Assembly (NCBI RefSeq): GCF_014648195.1
Contig: NZ_BMQQ01000016.1
Location: 71,353-135,352, forward strand
Direction of reading: 5' to 3'
DNA: 64,000 nt
From: Streptomyces purpureus
GTDB lineage: Bacteria > Actinomycetota > Actinomycetes > Streptomycetales > Streptomycetaceae
In this document: positions 48,147 through 56,182 of the stretch, in pieces
How positions within the stretch are numbered: the stretch's first letter is position 1
Layout of the letters: each line of letters begins with the position of its first letter
Made by a program: the position numbers and the translations under genes
Notes under the pieces: model-generated
Seen by the model: the letters and a program-made list of their open reading frames with translations, nothing else
What the model was told of the DNA's origin: nothing
Database searches by the model: none

Positions 48147-50600
48147 CTACGAGGCCGGGCCCGCCAGGACCGAGACCGGGCCCGGCAGCGGCGTGCCCGA
48201 GCCGTCCCGGCGGGGGTCGGTCTCCGGCAGCTGCGCCGGGGCGCCGCCGCGCTGCGCGGCCCGGGCCGGCGCGGCCCCCGCCCAGGCCAGGACGAGGACG
48301 TCCTCGCCCTTGAGGAACCGCTGGCAGCGTACGCCGCCGGTGGCCCGCCCCTTGCGGGGGTACTGGTCGAACGGGGTCAGCTTCGCCGACGTACCCGCCG
48401 AGGCGTCCAGCGTCCCCGTGGACCCCGCGACCGTGAACACCACCGCGTCCGCCGCCGGATCCACGGCCGTGAACGAAATCACCTCGGCGCCCGCCGACAG
48501 CTTGATGCCCGCCATACCGCCCGCGGCGCGTCCCTGCGGACGCACCTGCGAGGCCTGGAAGCGCAGCAGCTGGGCGTCGGAGGTGATGAAGACCAGGTCC
48601 TCCTCGCCCGTGCGCAGCTCGGTCGCGCCGACGATCCGGTCGCCCTCCTTGAGGGCGATGACCTCCAGCTCGTCCTTGTTCGGCGGATAGTCCGGCACCA
48701 CCCGCTTGACCACGCCCTGGAGCGTGCCGATCGCCAGGCCCGGCGACGACTCGTCCAGCGTCGTGAGGCAGACGACCGTCTCGTCCTTCTCCAGCGTCAG
48801 GAACTCCGCGAGCGGCGCCCCGCCCGAGAGGTTCGGCGCCGCGTGGGTGTCGGGCAGCTGCGGCAGATCGATCACCGACAGCCGCAGCAGCCGCCCGGTG
48901 GAGGTCACCGCGCCCACGTCACCGCGCTGGGTCGCCGGCACCGCCGAGACGATCACGTCGTGCTTCGCGCGCTTGCCGTCGTCGGCGGCCGGCAGCTCCG
49001 CCGTCGCCGTACGGGCCAGCAGACCGGTCGAGGAGAGCAGCACACGGCACGGGTCGTCCGCGACCTCCAGGGAGGCCGCCGCGACCGGCGCGCCCGCCGA
49101 CTCCAGCAGGACCGTACGCCGGTCGGTGCCGAACTTCTTCGCCACCGCGGCCAGTTCGGCCGAGACCAGCTTGCGCAGCTCGGCGTCCGACTCCAGGATC
49201 CCGGTCAGCTCGTCGATCTCGCCGTTGAGCCGGTCGCGCTCGCTCTCCAGCTCGATCCGGTCGAACTTGGTGAGCCGGCGCAGCGGCGTGTCCAGGATGT
49301 ACACCGTCTGCGTCTCGCTCAGCGAGAAGCGCTCCATCAGCCGCTCGCGGGCCTGCGCCGAATTGTCGCTGGACCGGATCAGCCGGATGACCTCGTCGAT
49401 GTCGAGCAGGGCGATGAGCAGGCCGTCGACCAGGTGCAGCCGGTCGCGCTTCTTGCCGCGGCGGAACTCGCTGCGCCGCCGGACCACCTCGAAGCGGTGG
49501 TCGAGATAGACCTCCAGGAGCTCCTTGAGGCCCAGGGTCAGGGGCTGCCCGTCCACCAGCGCCACGTTGTTGATACCGAAGGACTCCTCCATCGGCGTCA
49601 GCTTGTAGAGCTGCTCCAGGACGGCCTCCGGCACGAAGCCGTTCTTGACCTCGATCACCAGGCGCAGGCCGTGCGCGCGGTCCGTGAGGTCCTTCACGTC
49701 GGCGATGCCCTGGAGCTTCTTCGCCGAGACCAGGTCCTTGATCTTGGCGATGACCTTCTCGGGGCCGACGGTGAAGGGCAGTTCGGTGACGACGATGCCC
49801 TTGCGGCGGGCCGTCACGGTCTCCACGGTCGCGGTGGCGCGGATCTTGAACGTGCCACGGCCGTTCTCGTACGCGTCCTTGATCCCGGAGAGTCCGACGA
49901 TCCGGCCGCCGGTCGGCAGGTCGGGGCCGGGCACGTACCGCATCAGGGTCTCGAGGTCGGCGCCCGGGTGGCGGATCAGATGCCGGGCGGCCGCGATCAC
50001 CTCGCCCAGATTGTGCGGCGGCATGTTGGTCGCCATGCCGACCGCGATTCCGGACGCGCCGTTGACCAGCAGGTTCGGATACGCGGCGGGCAGGACCGCG
50101 GGCTCCTGCTCCTGCCCGTCGTAGTTCGGCGCGAAGTCGACCGTGTCCTCGTCGATCGACTCCGTCATCAGGGACGTCGCGTCGGCCATCCGGCACTCGG
50201 TGTATCGCATGGCGGCCGGCGGGTCGTCGTTGCCGAGCGAGCCGAAGTTGCCGTGGCCGTCGACCAGCGGCAGCCGCATGGAGAACGGCTGTGCCATGCG
50301 CACCAGCGCGTCGTAGATCGACGCGTCGCCGTGGGGGTGCAGCTTGCCCATGACCTCGCCGACGACACGGGCACACTTCACGAAGCCGCGCTCCGGGCGC
50401 AGCCCCATCTCGTTCATCTGGTAGACGATCCGCCGGTGCACCGGCTTCATGCCGTCGCGCGCGTCCGGCAGGGCCCGGGAGTAGATCACCGAGTACGCGT
50501 ACTCGAGGAAGGAGCCCTGCATTTCGTCGACGACGTCGATGTCGAGGATCCTCTCCTCGAAGTCGTCGGGCGGCGCGGTCTTCGTGCTGCGGCGGGCCAT
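48147..50600 (-). CDS. parC: ParC, DNA topoisomerase IV subunit A
   Basis: The DNA-cleaving subunit has 817 residues. The catalytic Tyr is Y133 in AAMRYTECRM; QGSFLEYAYSVIYSRALPDARDGMKPVHRR marks the N-terminal winged-helix region. The C-terminal beta-pinwheel is present but the GyrA box is not apparent, as expected for topoisomerase IV. ATG 50600 (MARRSTKTAPPDDFE) is chosen because the remaining upstream frame lacks conservation. It is the partner of parE. The upstream region is shared with the M16 peptidase genes, and a damage-type promoter-like element lies at 50646-50667. Confidence 0.94.
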   Translation of the reverse strand: MARRSTKTAPPDDFEERILDIDVVDEMQGSFLEYAYSVIYSRALPDARDGMKPVHRRIVYQMNEMGLRPERGFVKCARVVGEVMGKLHPHGDASIYDALVRMAQPFSMRLPLVDGHGNFGSLGNDDPPAAMRYTECRMADATSLMTESIDEDTVDFAPNYDGQEQEPAVLPAAYPNLLVNGASGIAVGMATNMPPHNLGEVIAAARHLIRHPGADLETLMRYVPGPDLPTGGRIVGLSGIKDAYENGRGTFKIRATATVETVTARRKGIVVTELPFTVGPEKVIAKIKDLVSAKKLQGIADVKDLTDRAHGLRLVIEVKNGFVPEAVLEQLYKLTPMEESFGINNVALVDGQPLTLGLKELLEVYLDHRFEVVRRRSEFRRGKKRDRLHLVDGLLIALLDIDEVIRLIRSSDNSAQARERLMERFSLSETQTVYILDTPLRRLTKFDRIELESERDRLNGEIDELTGILESDAELRKLVSAELAAVAKKFGTDRRTVLLESAGAPVAAASLEVADDPCRVLLSSTGLLARTATAELPAADDGKRAKHDVIVSAVPATQRGDVGAVTSTGRLLRLSVIDLPQLPDTHAAPNLSGGAPLAEFLTLEKDETVVCLTTLDESSPGLAIGTLQGVVKRVVPDYPPNKDELEVIALKEGDRIVGATELRTGEEDLVFITSDAQLLRFQASQVRPQGRAAGGMAGIKLSAGAEVISFTAVDPAADAVVFTVAGSTGTLDASAGTSAKLTPFDQYPRKGRATGGVRCQRFLKGEDVLVLAWAGAAPARAAQRGGAPAQLPETDPRRDGSGTPLPGPVSVLAGPAS

Positions 50601-50645
50601 CGCGGCTGCGGCTCCTTCACCAACAAGGTTGATCTGACGCGGACC

Positions 50646-50667
50646 ATTGTGGACCGTCGCACTGACA
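50646..50667 (-). promoter_or_regulatory. PafBC-type promoter-like element upstream of parC
   Basis: On the minus strand TGTCAGTG (50667-50660) is followed after 8 bases by CACAAT (50651-50646), one base away from the TAnnnT -10 of RecA-independent damage promoters. It would give a leader of about 40 bases. Confidence 0.4.
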
Positions 50668-50781
50668 TCGCCGACCGCGACCCGGACGAGGGACTGCGGG
50701 AAGCCCTGGGAACTTCGCCAGGTGTCGGTGCGCTTGCATACAGTGGCAGCACTTTTCCAGATCGCGATCGAAGGGACGTAC

Positions 50782-52128
50782 ATGCCCATGGGTCACACGG
50801 CCACAGCCCAGGCCGGCTCCGGCGGCCTGACAGCAACCGAGCACCGGCTGGCCAACGGCCTGCGCGTGGTGCTCTCCGAGGACCACCTGACCCCGGTCGC
50901 CGCGGTCTGCCTCTGGTACGACGTCGGCTCCCGCCACGAGGTCGAGGGCCGCACGGGCCTCGCCCACCTCTTCGAGCACCTGATGTTCCAGGGCTCGGCC
51001 CAGGTGAAGGGCAACGGCCACTTCGAGCTGGTGCAGGGCGCAGGCGGCTCGCTCAACGGCACGACGAGCTTCGAGCGCACCAACTACTTCGAGACGATGC
51101 CCGCCCACCAGCTGGAGCTGGCGCTCTGGCTGGAGGCCGACCGCATGGGGTCGCTGCTGGCCGCCCTGGACGACGAGTCCATGGAGAACCAGCGCGACGT
51201 GGTCAAGAACGAGCGCCGCCAGCGTTACGACAACGTGCCCTACGGCACCGCCTTCGAGAAGCTGACCGCCCTGGCGTACCCCGAGGGCCACCCGTACCAC
51301 CACACCCCCATCGGTTCCATGGCCGACCTGGACGCGGCCACGCTCGAGGACGCCCGGAACTTCTTCCGTACGTACTACGCGCCGAACAACGCGGTCCTCT
51401 CCGTCGTCGGAGACATCGACCCGCAGCAGACCCTCGCCTGGATCGAGAAGTACTTCGGCTCGATCCCCGCCCACGACGGCAAGCAGCCGCCGCGCGACGG
51501 CTCCCTGCCCGAGACCATCGGCGAGCAGCTGCGCGAGGTCGTCGAGGAGGAGGTCCCGGCCCGCGCCCTGATGGCCGCCTACCGCCTGCCGCACGACGGC
51601 ACGCGCGAGTGCGACGCCGCCGACCTGGCGCTCACCGTCCTCGGCGGCGGCGAGTCCTCCCGGCTGCACAACCGTCTCGTACGCCGCGACCGCACGGCCG
51701 TCGCGGCCGGCTTCGGGCTGCTGCGGCTGGCCGGGGCGCCCTCCCTGGGCTGGCTGGACGTGAAGACATCCGGCGGTGTCGAGGTCCCGGAGATCGAGGC
51801 CGCGGTCGACGAGGAGCTCGCCCGGTTCGCCGCCGAGGGGCCCACCGCCGAGGAGATGGAGCGCGCCCAGGCACAGCTGGAGCGAGAGTGGCTGGACCGG
51901 CTCGGTACGGTCGCGGGCCGCGCCGACGAACTGTGCCGGTTCGCGGTCCTGTTCGGCGACCCGCAGCTGGCCCTGACCGCCGTCCAGCGGGTCCTCGAGG
52001 TCACCGCGGAGGAGGTGCGGGCGGTCGCCAAGGCCCGGCTGCGCCCCGACAACAGGGCCGTGCTGGTCTACGAACCCGTCACCGCCGAGCAGAACGAGAA
52101 CGACCAGGAAGAGGGGGCGGACCAGTGA
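50782..52128 (+). CDS. M16 zinc metallopeptidase (catalytic subunit-like)
   Basis: The 448-residue protein has the inverted zinc motif HxxEH (H62, E65, H66 in AHLFEHLMF) and a downstream Glu in VVKNERRQRYDN as the third ligand, so it should be an active pitrilysin-family enzyme with two inverzincin halves. ATG 50782 has AAGGGA 6 bases upstream; ATG 50788 is an alternative. No signal peptide is visible. It is translationally coupled (GTGA) to a paralog without the motif, the usual two-subunit arrangement like mitochondrial processing peptidase. The physiological substrate is unknown. Confidence 0.92.
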   Translation: MPMGHTATAQAGSGGLTATEHRLANGLRVVLSEDHLTPVAAVCLWYDVGSRHEVEGRTGLAHLFEHLMFQGSAQVKGNGHFELVQGAGGSLNGTTSFERTNYFETMPAHQLELALWLEADRMGSLLAALDDESMENQRDVVKNERRQRYDNVPYGTAFEKLTALAYPEGHPYHHTPIGSMADLDAATLEDARNFFRTYYAPNNAVLSVVGDIDPQQTLAWIEKYFGSIPAHDGKQPPRDGSLPETIGEQLREVVEEEVPARALMAAYRLPHDGTRECDAADLALTVLGGGESSRLHNRLVRRDRTAVAAGFGLLRLAGAPSLGWLDVKTSGGVEVPEIEAAVDEELARFAAEGPTAEEMERAQAQLEREWLDRLGTVAGRADELCRFAVLFGDPQLALTAVQRVLEVTAEEVRAVAKARLRPDNRAVLVYEPVTAEQNENDQEEGADQ

Positions 52129-53537
52129 GCGACACTGCCGCGTCGTTGACCAACATGACGCTCCACCCGCAGCCCCGGCCGGGCACGGCCACGCCCTGGG
52201 CCTTCCCGGCTCCCGAGCGCGGCCGCCTCGACAACGGCCTGACCGTGCTGCGCTGCCACCGCCCCGGCCAGCAGGTGGTGGCCGTCGAGATCGTGCTCGA
52301 CGCACCCCTGGACGCCGAGCCCAAGGGCCTGGACGGTGTCGCCACGATCATGGCGCGCGCGCTGTCGGAGGGCACCGACAAGCACACCGCCGAGGAGTTC
52401 GCCGCCGAGCTGGAGCGCTGCGGCGCCACACTCGACGCGCACGCCGACCACCCCGGTGTCCGGGTCTCCCTCGAAGTCCCGGTCTCCCGGCTGCCGAAGG
52501 CGCTCGGCCTGCTCGCCGAGGCGCTGCGCGCGCCCGCCTTCCTCGACACCGAGGTCGAGCGGCTGGTCCGCAACCGCTTGGACGAGATCCCGCACGAGAC
52601 GGCCAACCCGGCCCGCCGGGCGGCCAAGGAGCTCTCCAAGGAGCTCTTCCCGGCCGCCTCGCGCATGTCCCGGCCGCGCCAGGGCACCGAGGAGACCGTC
52701 GCCGCCATCGACGCGGCGGCCGTACGGGCCTTCTACGAGGCCCATGTCCGCCCCGCCACGGCGACCGCGGTCATCGTCGGCGACCTCTCGGACACCGACG
52801 TGGACGCGGTCCTCGCCGACACGCTCGGCGCCTGGACCGGCAACACCGCCGAGCCGCGCCCCATGCCGCCGATCACTGCCGACGACACCGGCCGTGTGAT
52901 CGTCGTGGACCGTCCCGGAGCGGTCCAGACCCAGCTGCTGATCGGCCGGATCGGCGCCGACCGGCACGACCGCGTCTGGGCGGCCCAAGTCCTCGGGACG
53001 TACTGCCTCGGCGGCACGCTGACGTCCCGTCTGGACCGGGTCCTGCGTGAGGAGAAGGGGTACACCTACGGTGTACGGGCCTTCGGCCAGGTGCTCCGCT
53101 CGGCGGACCCGGCCACCGCGGGCGGGGTGACGGGCGCGGCGATGCTCGCCATCAGCGGCTCGGTCGACACCCCCAACACCGGCCCCGCGCTGGAGGATCT
53201 GTGGAAGGTGCTGCGCACCCTGGCGGCCGGCGGGCTCACCGACGCCGAGCGTGACGTGGCCGTGCAGAACCTCGTGGGCGTGGCCCCGCTCAAGTACGAG
53301 ACGGCCGCCTCGGTCGCGGCCACGCTGGCCGACCAGGTCGAGCAGCACCTGCCGGACGACTACCAGGCGCAGTTGTACGCGCGGCTGGCGGAGACCGGGA
53401 CGGTGGAGGCCACGGCGGCCGTCGTCAACGCCTTCCCGGTGGACCGTCTGGTGACGGTCCTCGTCGGTGACGCCTCGCAGATCGCCGAGCCGGTGCGGGC
53501 GCTCGGCATCGGTGAAGTGACCGTGGTCACAGGCTGA
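52125..53537 (+). CDS. M16 family protein lacking the zinc motif (non-catalytic partner)
   Basis: The 470-residue protein is homologous in layout to the upstream gene (RLDNGLTVLRCHRPGQQVVAVEIVLDAPLDAEP, KGYTYGVRAFGQV) but has no HxxEH where it is expected (GLDGVATIMARAL). It is therefore likely the substrate-binding or structural half of a heterodimer, as in other bacterial M16 pairs. GTG 52125 overlaps the previous stop (GTGA). It is followed by a strong terminator. Confidence 0.9.
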   Translation: MSDTAASLTNMTLHPQPRPGTATPWAFPAPERGRLDNGLTVLRCHRPGQQVVAVEIVLDAPLDAEPKGLDGVATIMARALSEGTDKHTAEEFAAELERCGATLDAHADHPGVRVSLEVPVSRLPKALGLLAEALRAPAFLDTEVERLVRNRLDEIPHETANPARRAAKELSKELFPAASRMSRPRQGTEETVAAIDAAAVRAFYEAHVRPATATAVIVGDLSDTDVDAVLADTLGAWTGNTAEPRPMPPITADDTGRVIVVDRPGAVQTQLLIGRIGADRHDRVWAAQVLGTYCLGGTLTSRLDRVLREEKGYTYGVRAFGQVLRSADPATAGGVTGAAMLAISGSVDTPNTGPALEDLWKVLRTLAAGGLTDAERDVAVQNLVGVAPLKYETAASVAATLADQVEQHLPDDYQAQLYARLAETGTVEATAAVVNAFPVDRLVTVLVGDASQIAEPVRALGIGEVTVVTG

Positions 53538-53552
53538 TTGGGTTTGTCCTTC

Positions 53553-53592
53553 GAGGAGGACCCCGACGTCACGGTACGTCGGGGTCCTCCTC
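53553..53592. terminator. Terminator after the M16 operon
   Basis: Perfect 17-bp stem (arm GAGGAGGACCCCGACGT, 53553-53569 with 53576-53592), 6-base loop, followed by TTTGT. Confidence 0.9.
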
Positions 53593-53740
53593 TTTGTCCG
53601 CTTTGTTGGCGACGCTGCCTGTCTGCCCTGTGGCGTGCACTACAAAAGGGCGTGACCGTTTGGTGATTGAAAGACGGTCCGCTTAGCGTCGTGGGCGCTG
53701 TCCGCCAGTTGCACGTGCCGCACCCGCGGCATCGGACAGC

Positions 53741-53879
53741 CATCGCCGAGTCCCCGTCAGGCGCGAGCCTGGGGAGCCGGGGACCCAGTCAGTCCCTGGG
53801 GTGAATCGGACCGCCTCGCCAGAGGGGGACCGTAGGAGACCTTCCTGCTCCGAACCCGTCAGCTAACCCGGTAGGCGAG
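53741..53879 (+). promoter_or_regulatory. c-di-AMP riboswitch (ydaO/yuaA type)
   Basis: The leader of the M23 gene carries the conserved ydaO core: GGGGTGAATCGGACC near 53799, GTAGGAGACCTTCC, and CTCCGAACCCGTCAGCTAACCCGG near 53849 (read in segments). Closing stem P1 pairs TCGCC (53743-53747) with GGCGA (53874-53878). Streptomyces use this class to tie cell-wall hydrolases to c-di-AMP. The aptamer ends only 25 bases before ATG 53905 and the ribosome site AGGAAGGAAAGGA directly abuts P1, so control at the translation step is likely. Confidence 0.9.
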
Positions 53880-53904
53880 AAGGAAGGAAAGGACCAGCCA
53901 CTTC

Positions 53905-54672
53905 ATGGCGTTCACCCGTGCCACCGGGAAGCACCGTGCCCCGAGCCGTCTGACCCGTAAGAGCGCGCAGGCCGCCTCCGTCGCGGCGCTCGCCACCACC
54001 GGCGTCATCGGATCTCTCGCTTCCCCGGCGCTCGCCGCCGACACGGACCGTCCCGTCGGGGACGCCGGCCTCACCCAGGCCGTCGCCGCCGACTCGCTGG
54101 CCGACCGCATCGACGCCCAGGCCGCCGCCCAGGAGCAGGAGGCCTTCGAGGCCGCCGCCAAGGCGAAGGCCGAGGCCGAGGCGAAGCGCAAGGCCGAGGC
54201 CCGCGCCAAGGAGATCCGCGAGGCCAAGGAGCGGGCCGCCCGCGAGGCCGAGCGCAAGCGCCTGAACTCCTACCGCCTCCCGGTCGTCGGCTCCTTCGTC
54301 ACCACCGGCTACAAGACCGGCGGCTCCTTCTGGTCCTCGGGCAGCCACTCCGGCGTCGACTTCCGCGCCGCCTCCGGCTCCACCGTCGTCGCCGTCGGCG
54401 CCGGCACCGTCGTCGAGGCCGGCTGGGGCGGTGCGTACGGCAACAACGTCGTGCTCAAGATGAACGACGGCACGTACACCCAGTACGGCCACCTCTCCTC
54501 GGTCAGCGTCTCGGTCGGCCAGTCCGTGATGCCTGGCGAGCAGCTCGGCCTCTCCGGCTCGAGCGGCAACTCCACCGGCCCGCACCTCCACTTCGAGGCC
54601 CGCACCAGTGCGGAGTACGGCTCCGACATCGACCCCGTCGCGTATCTGCGCTCCAAGGGCGTCAACGTCTGA
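53905..54672 (+). CDS. Secreted M23 (LytM) peptidoglycan endopeptidase with coiled coil
   Basis: The 255-residue precursor has a signal peptide (1-44, cleavage near SPALA|AD), an Ala/Lys/Glu-rich coiled coil (about 64-118) and a C-terminal LytM domain. Metal ligands sit in SHSGVDF (HxxxD) and GPHLHFE (HxH), with NSTGPHLH intact, so it should be an active Zn2+ glycyl/D-Ala endopeptidase cutting peptide crosslinks. It is preceded by a c-di-AMP riboswitch and followed by its own terminator, and is monocistronic. This is similar to Streptomyces cell-wall hydrolases active in germination and growth. Confidence 0.92.
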   Translation: MAFTRATGKHRAPSRLTRKSAQAASVAALATTGVIGSLASPALAADTDRPVGDAGLTQAVAADSLADRIDAQAAAQEQEAFEAAAKAKAEAEAKRKAEARAKEIREAKERAAREAERKRLNSYRLPVVGSFVTTGYKTGGSFWSSGSHSGVDFRAASGSTVVAVGAGTVVEAGWGGAYGNNVVLKMNDGTYTQYGHLSSVSVSVGQSVMPGEQLGLSGSSGNSTGPHLHFEARTSAEYGSDIDPVAYLRSKGVNV

Positions 54673-54696
54673 CGCCCGACGCCCTCTTGCGTCCCG

Positions 54697-54728
54697 AAGG
54701 CCCCGGCTCGCCGTCGAGCCGGGGCCTT
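54697..54728. terminator. Terminator after M23 gene
   Basis: Perfect 14-bp stem AAGGCCCCGGCTCG with a 4-base loop, ending in TTTC. Confidence 0.85.
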
Positions 54729-54870
54729 TCGTGCCGTCTGCTCTGCCCGTTCCGGCCAAAAGATATCCATGAATTCCGGCCGGGCATCGGAAATTCCGGT
54801 CCGCTGCAATAGAGTCACCGAACAGACGTCAATGGGATGGGTTTCGCGCGGATCAAAGCGGAGGTTGAAC

Positions 54871-55545
54871 ATGCGCATTCCCGCGCATTCGGTATGCACG
54901 GCGATCCGTGACGACATCGTCTCCGGTGTCCACGAGCGCGGAAGCCGGCTGACCGAGGAGCAGCTCGCGCGCCGCTACGGAGTCTCCCGCGTCCCGGTCC
55001 GCGAGGCGCTGCGCACCCTGGAGTCCGAGGGGTTCGTCGTCAGCCGCCGGCACGTCGGCGCCTGTGTCGCCGAGCCCACCGAACAGGAGGCCGCCGACCT
55101 GCTGGAGATGCGTCTGCTGCTGGAGCCCATGGGCGCCGCCCGCGCCGCCCAGCGCCGCACGGAGGCTCATCTCAAGGTGCTGCGGGGCCTGGTCAGACTC
55201 GGGCAGGAGCGGGCCCGGCGCGGCCAGGGCGAGGACCTGCGCTCGCTGGGCAGCTGGTTCCACGAGACGCTCGCGCAGGCCTCCGGCAGCCCCGGGCTGA
55301 CCGCGCTGCTCACCCAGCTGCGGCACAAGATCGCCTGGATGTACGCGGTCGATCTCCCGGCCGAGCCGGTCGAGGCGTGGGCGGAGCACGGGGCGATCGT
55401 GGACGCGGTGGCCCGCGGCGACGCGGAGCGGGCCCGGTCGCTCACCGCGGCGCACGCCGAGCGGTCGCTGCCGCTGCACCGCCCGCGCCTGGCCCGTGTG
55501 AGGACCTCGCAACACGTAGTAAACATCGCGAGCGCCCGGAGTTAA
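54871..55545 (+). CDS. GntR-family (FCD) transcriptional regulator
   Basis: The 224-residue regulator has an N-terminal winged helix (RIPAHSVCTAIRDDIVSGV, LTEEQLARRYGVSRVPVREALRTLESEGFV) and an all-helical FCD domain (MRLLLEPMGAARAA). FCD metal-binding residues are only partly recognisable. ATG 54871 follows GCGGAGG; a TAGAGT -10-like hexamer lies near 54811. It sits between the M23 peptidase and ptsH, the latter on the opposite strand, an order I associate with the S. coelicolor ptsH region. Target genes are unknown. Confidence 0.85.
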   Translation: MRIPAHSVCTAIRDDIVSGVHERGSRLTEEQLARRYGVSRVPVREALRTLESEGFVVSRRHVGACVAEPTEQEAADLLEMRLLLEPMGAARAAQRRTEAHLKVLRGLVRLGQERARRGQGEDLRSLGSWFHETLAQASGSPGLTALLTQLRHKIAWMYAVDLPAEPVEAWAEHGAIVDAVARGDAERARSLTAAHAERSLPLHRPRLARVRTSQHVVNIASARS

Positions 55546-55634
55546 CAGCGGGGCCGTATACAAAGAAATGCAAAGGTGGGGGGAGCTGATTTCCGGCGCT
55601 CGGGCTCGGGTGTGAAAAGCGTCCGGAAAAAGCA

Positions 55635-55674
55635 TCGAGCCGCACTGCCGAATTGAATCGGCGGTGCGGCTCGA
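55635..55674. terminator. Bidirectional terminator between gntR and ptsH
   Basis: 16-bp stem (55635-55650 with 55659-55674) with one G-T wobble and an 8-base AT-rich loop, between convergent genes. Confidence 0.85.
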
Positions 55675-55725
55675 CCTGAATTCATGCCGTACGGGTGCCC
55701 GTACGACTCTGCGCTACTCGAAGGG

Positions 55726-56007
55726 TCAGACGGTCTCGGGGAGCTCGTCCAGGCCCTCGGCGACCAGCTTCGCCAGACGGTCCAGCGCGACCTCCGCGCC
55801 CTCGGCGTCCGACGCGAGCAGGATCTCCTCGCCGCCCTGTGCGCCCAGGCCGAGCACCGCGAGCATCGAGGCGGCGTTGACCGGGTTGCCGTCGGCCTTG
55901 GCGATCGTCACGGGGACGCCGGAGGCCGTGGCGGCACGGACGAAGATGGAGGCGGGGCGGGCGTGCAGGCCCTCGGCCCAGCCGACGTTGACGCGGCGCT
56001 CAGCCAT
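55726..56007 (-). CDS. ptsH: HPr, phosphocarrier protein of the sugar phosphotransferase system
   Basis: The 93-residue protein has the phosphohistidine H15 in GLHARPA and the regulatory helix around S47 (NAASMLAVLGLGAQ), the full HPr fold. It transfers phosphate from enzyme I to EIIA. In Streptomyces HPr is needed for N-acetylglucosamine and fructose uptake and so links to development. No other pts gene is adjacent (ptsI lies elsewhere as expected). Codon use is normal for the window. Confidence 0.96.
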   Translation of the reverse strand: MAERRVNVGWAEGLHARPASIFVRAATASGVPVTIAKADGNPVNAASMLAVLGLGAQGGEEILLASDAEGAEVALDRLAKLVAEGLDELPETV

Positions 56008-56182
56008 GGTGTTGCCCTTCGAGTCTCAGCGGGTTGTCTAGACCAGTCTCTCATGTGCTGCGGGGTGCTCCCGCCGACCGCCGGAACGGACCGGAACTCG
56101 GCGCGGTGCTCCCTACCCTGCACGGCCCAGGAAGGCTCCGCGACCGGTGTCCCGACCGGTTCCTCCACCGTACGCTGGGCCC

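Noticed and set aside
48144..52122. Upstream part of the long frame ending at 53537, antisense to parC
   Set aside because: Only the portion from GTG 52125 shows M16 motifs; upstream it is shadow coding over parC and the first M16 gene.
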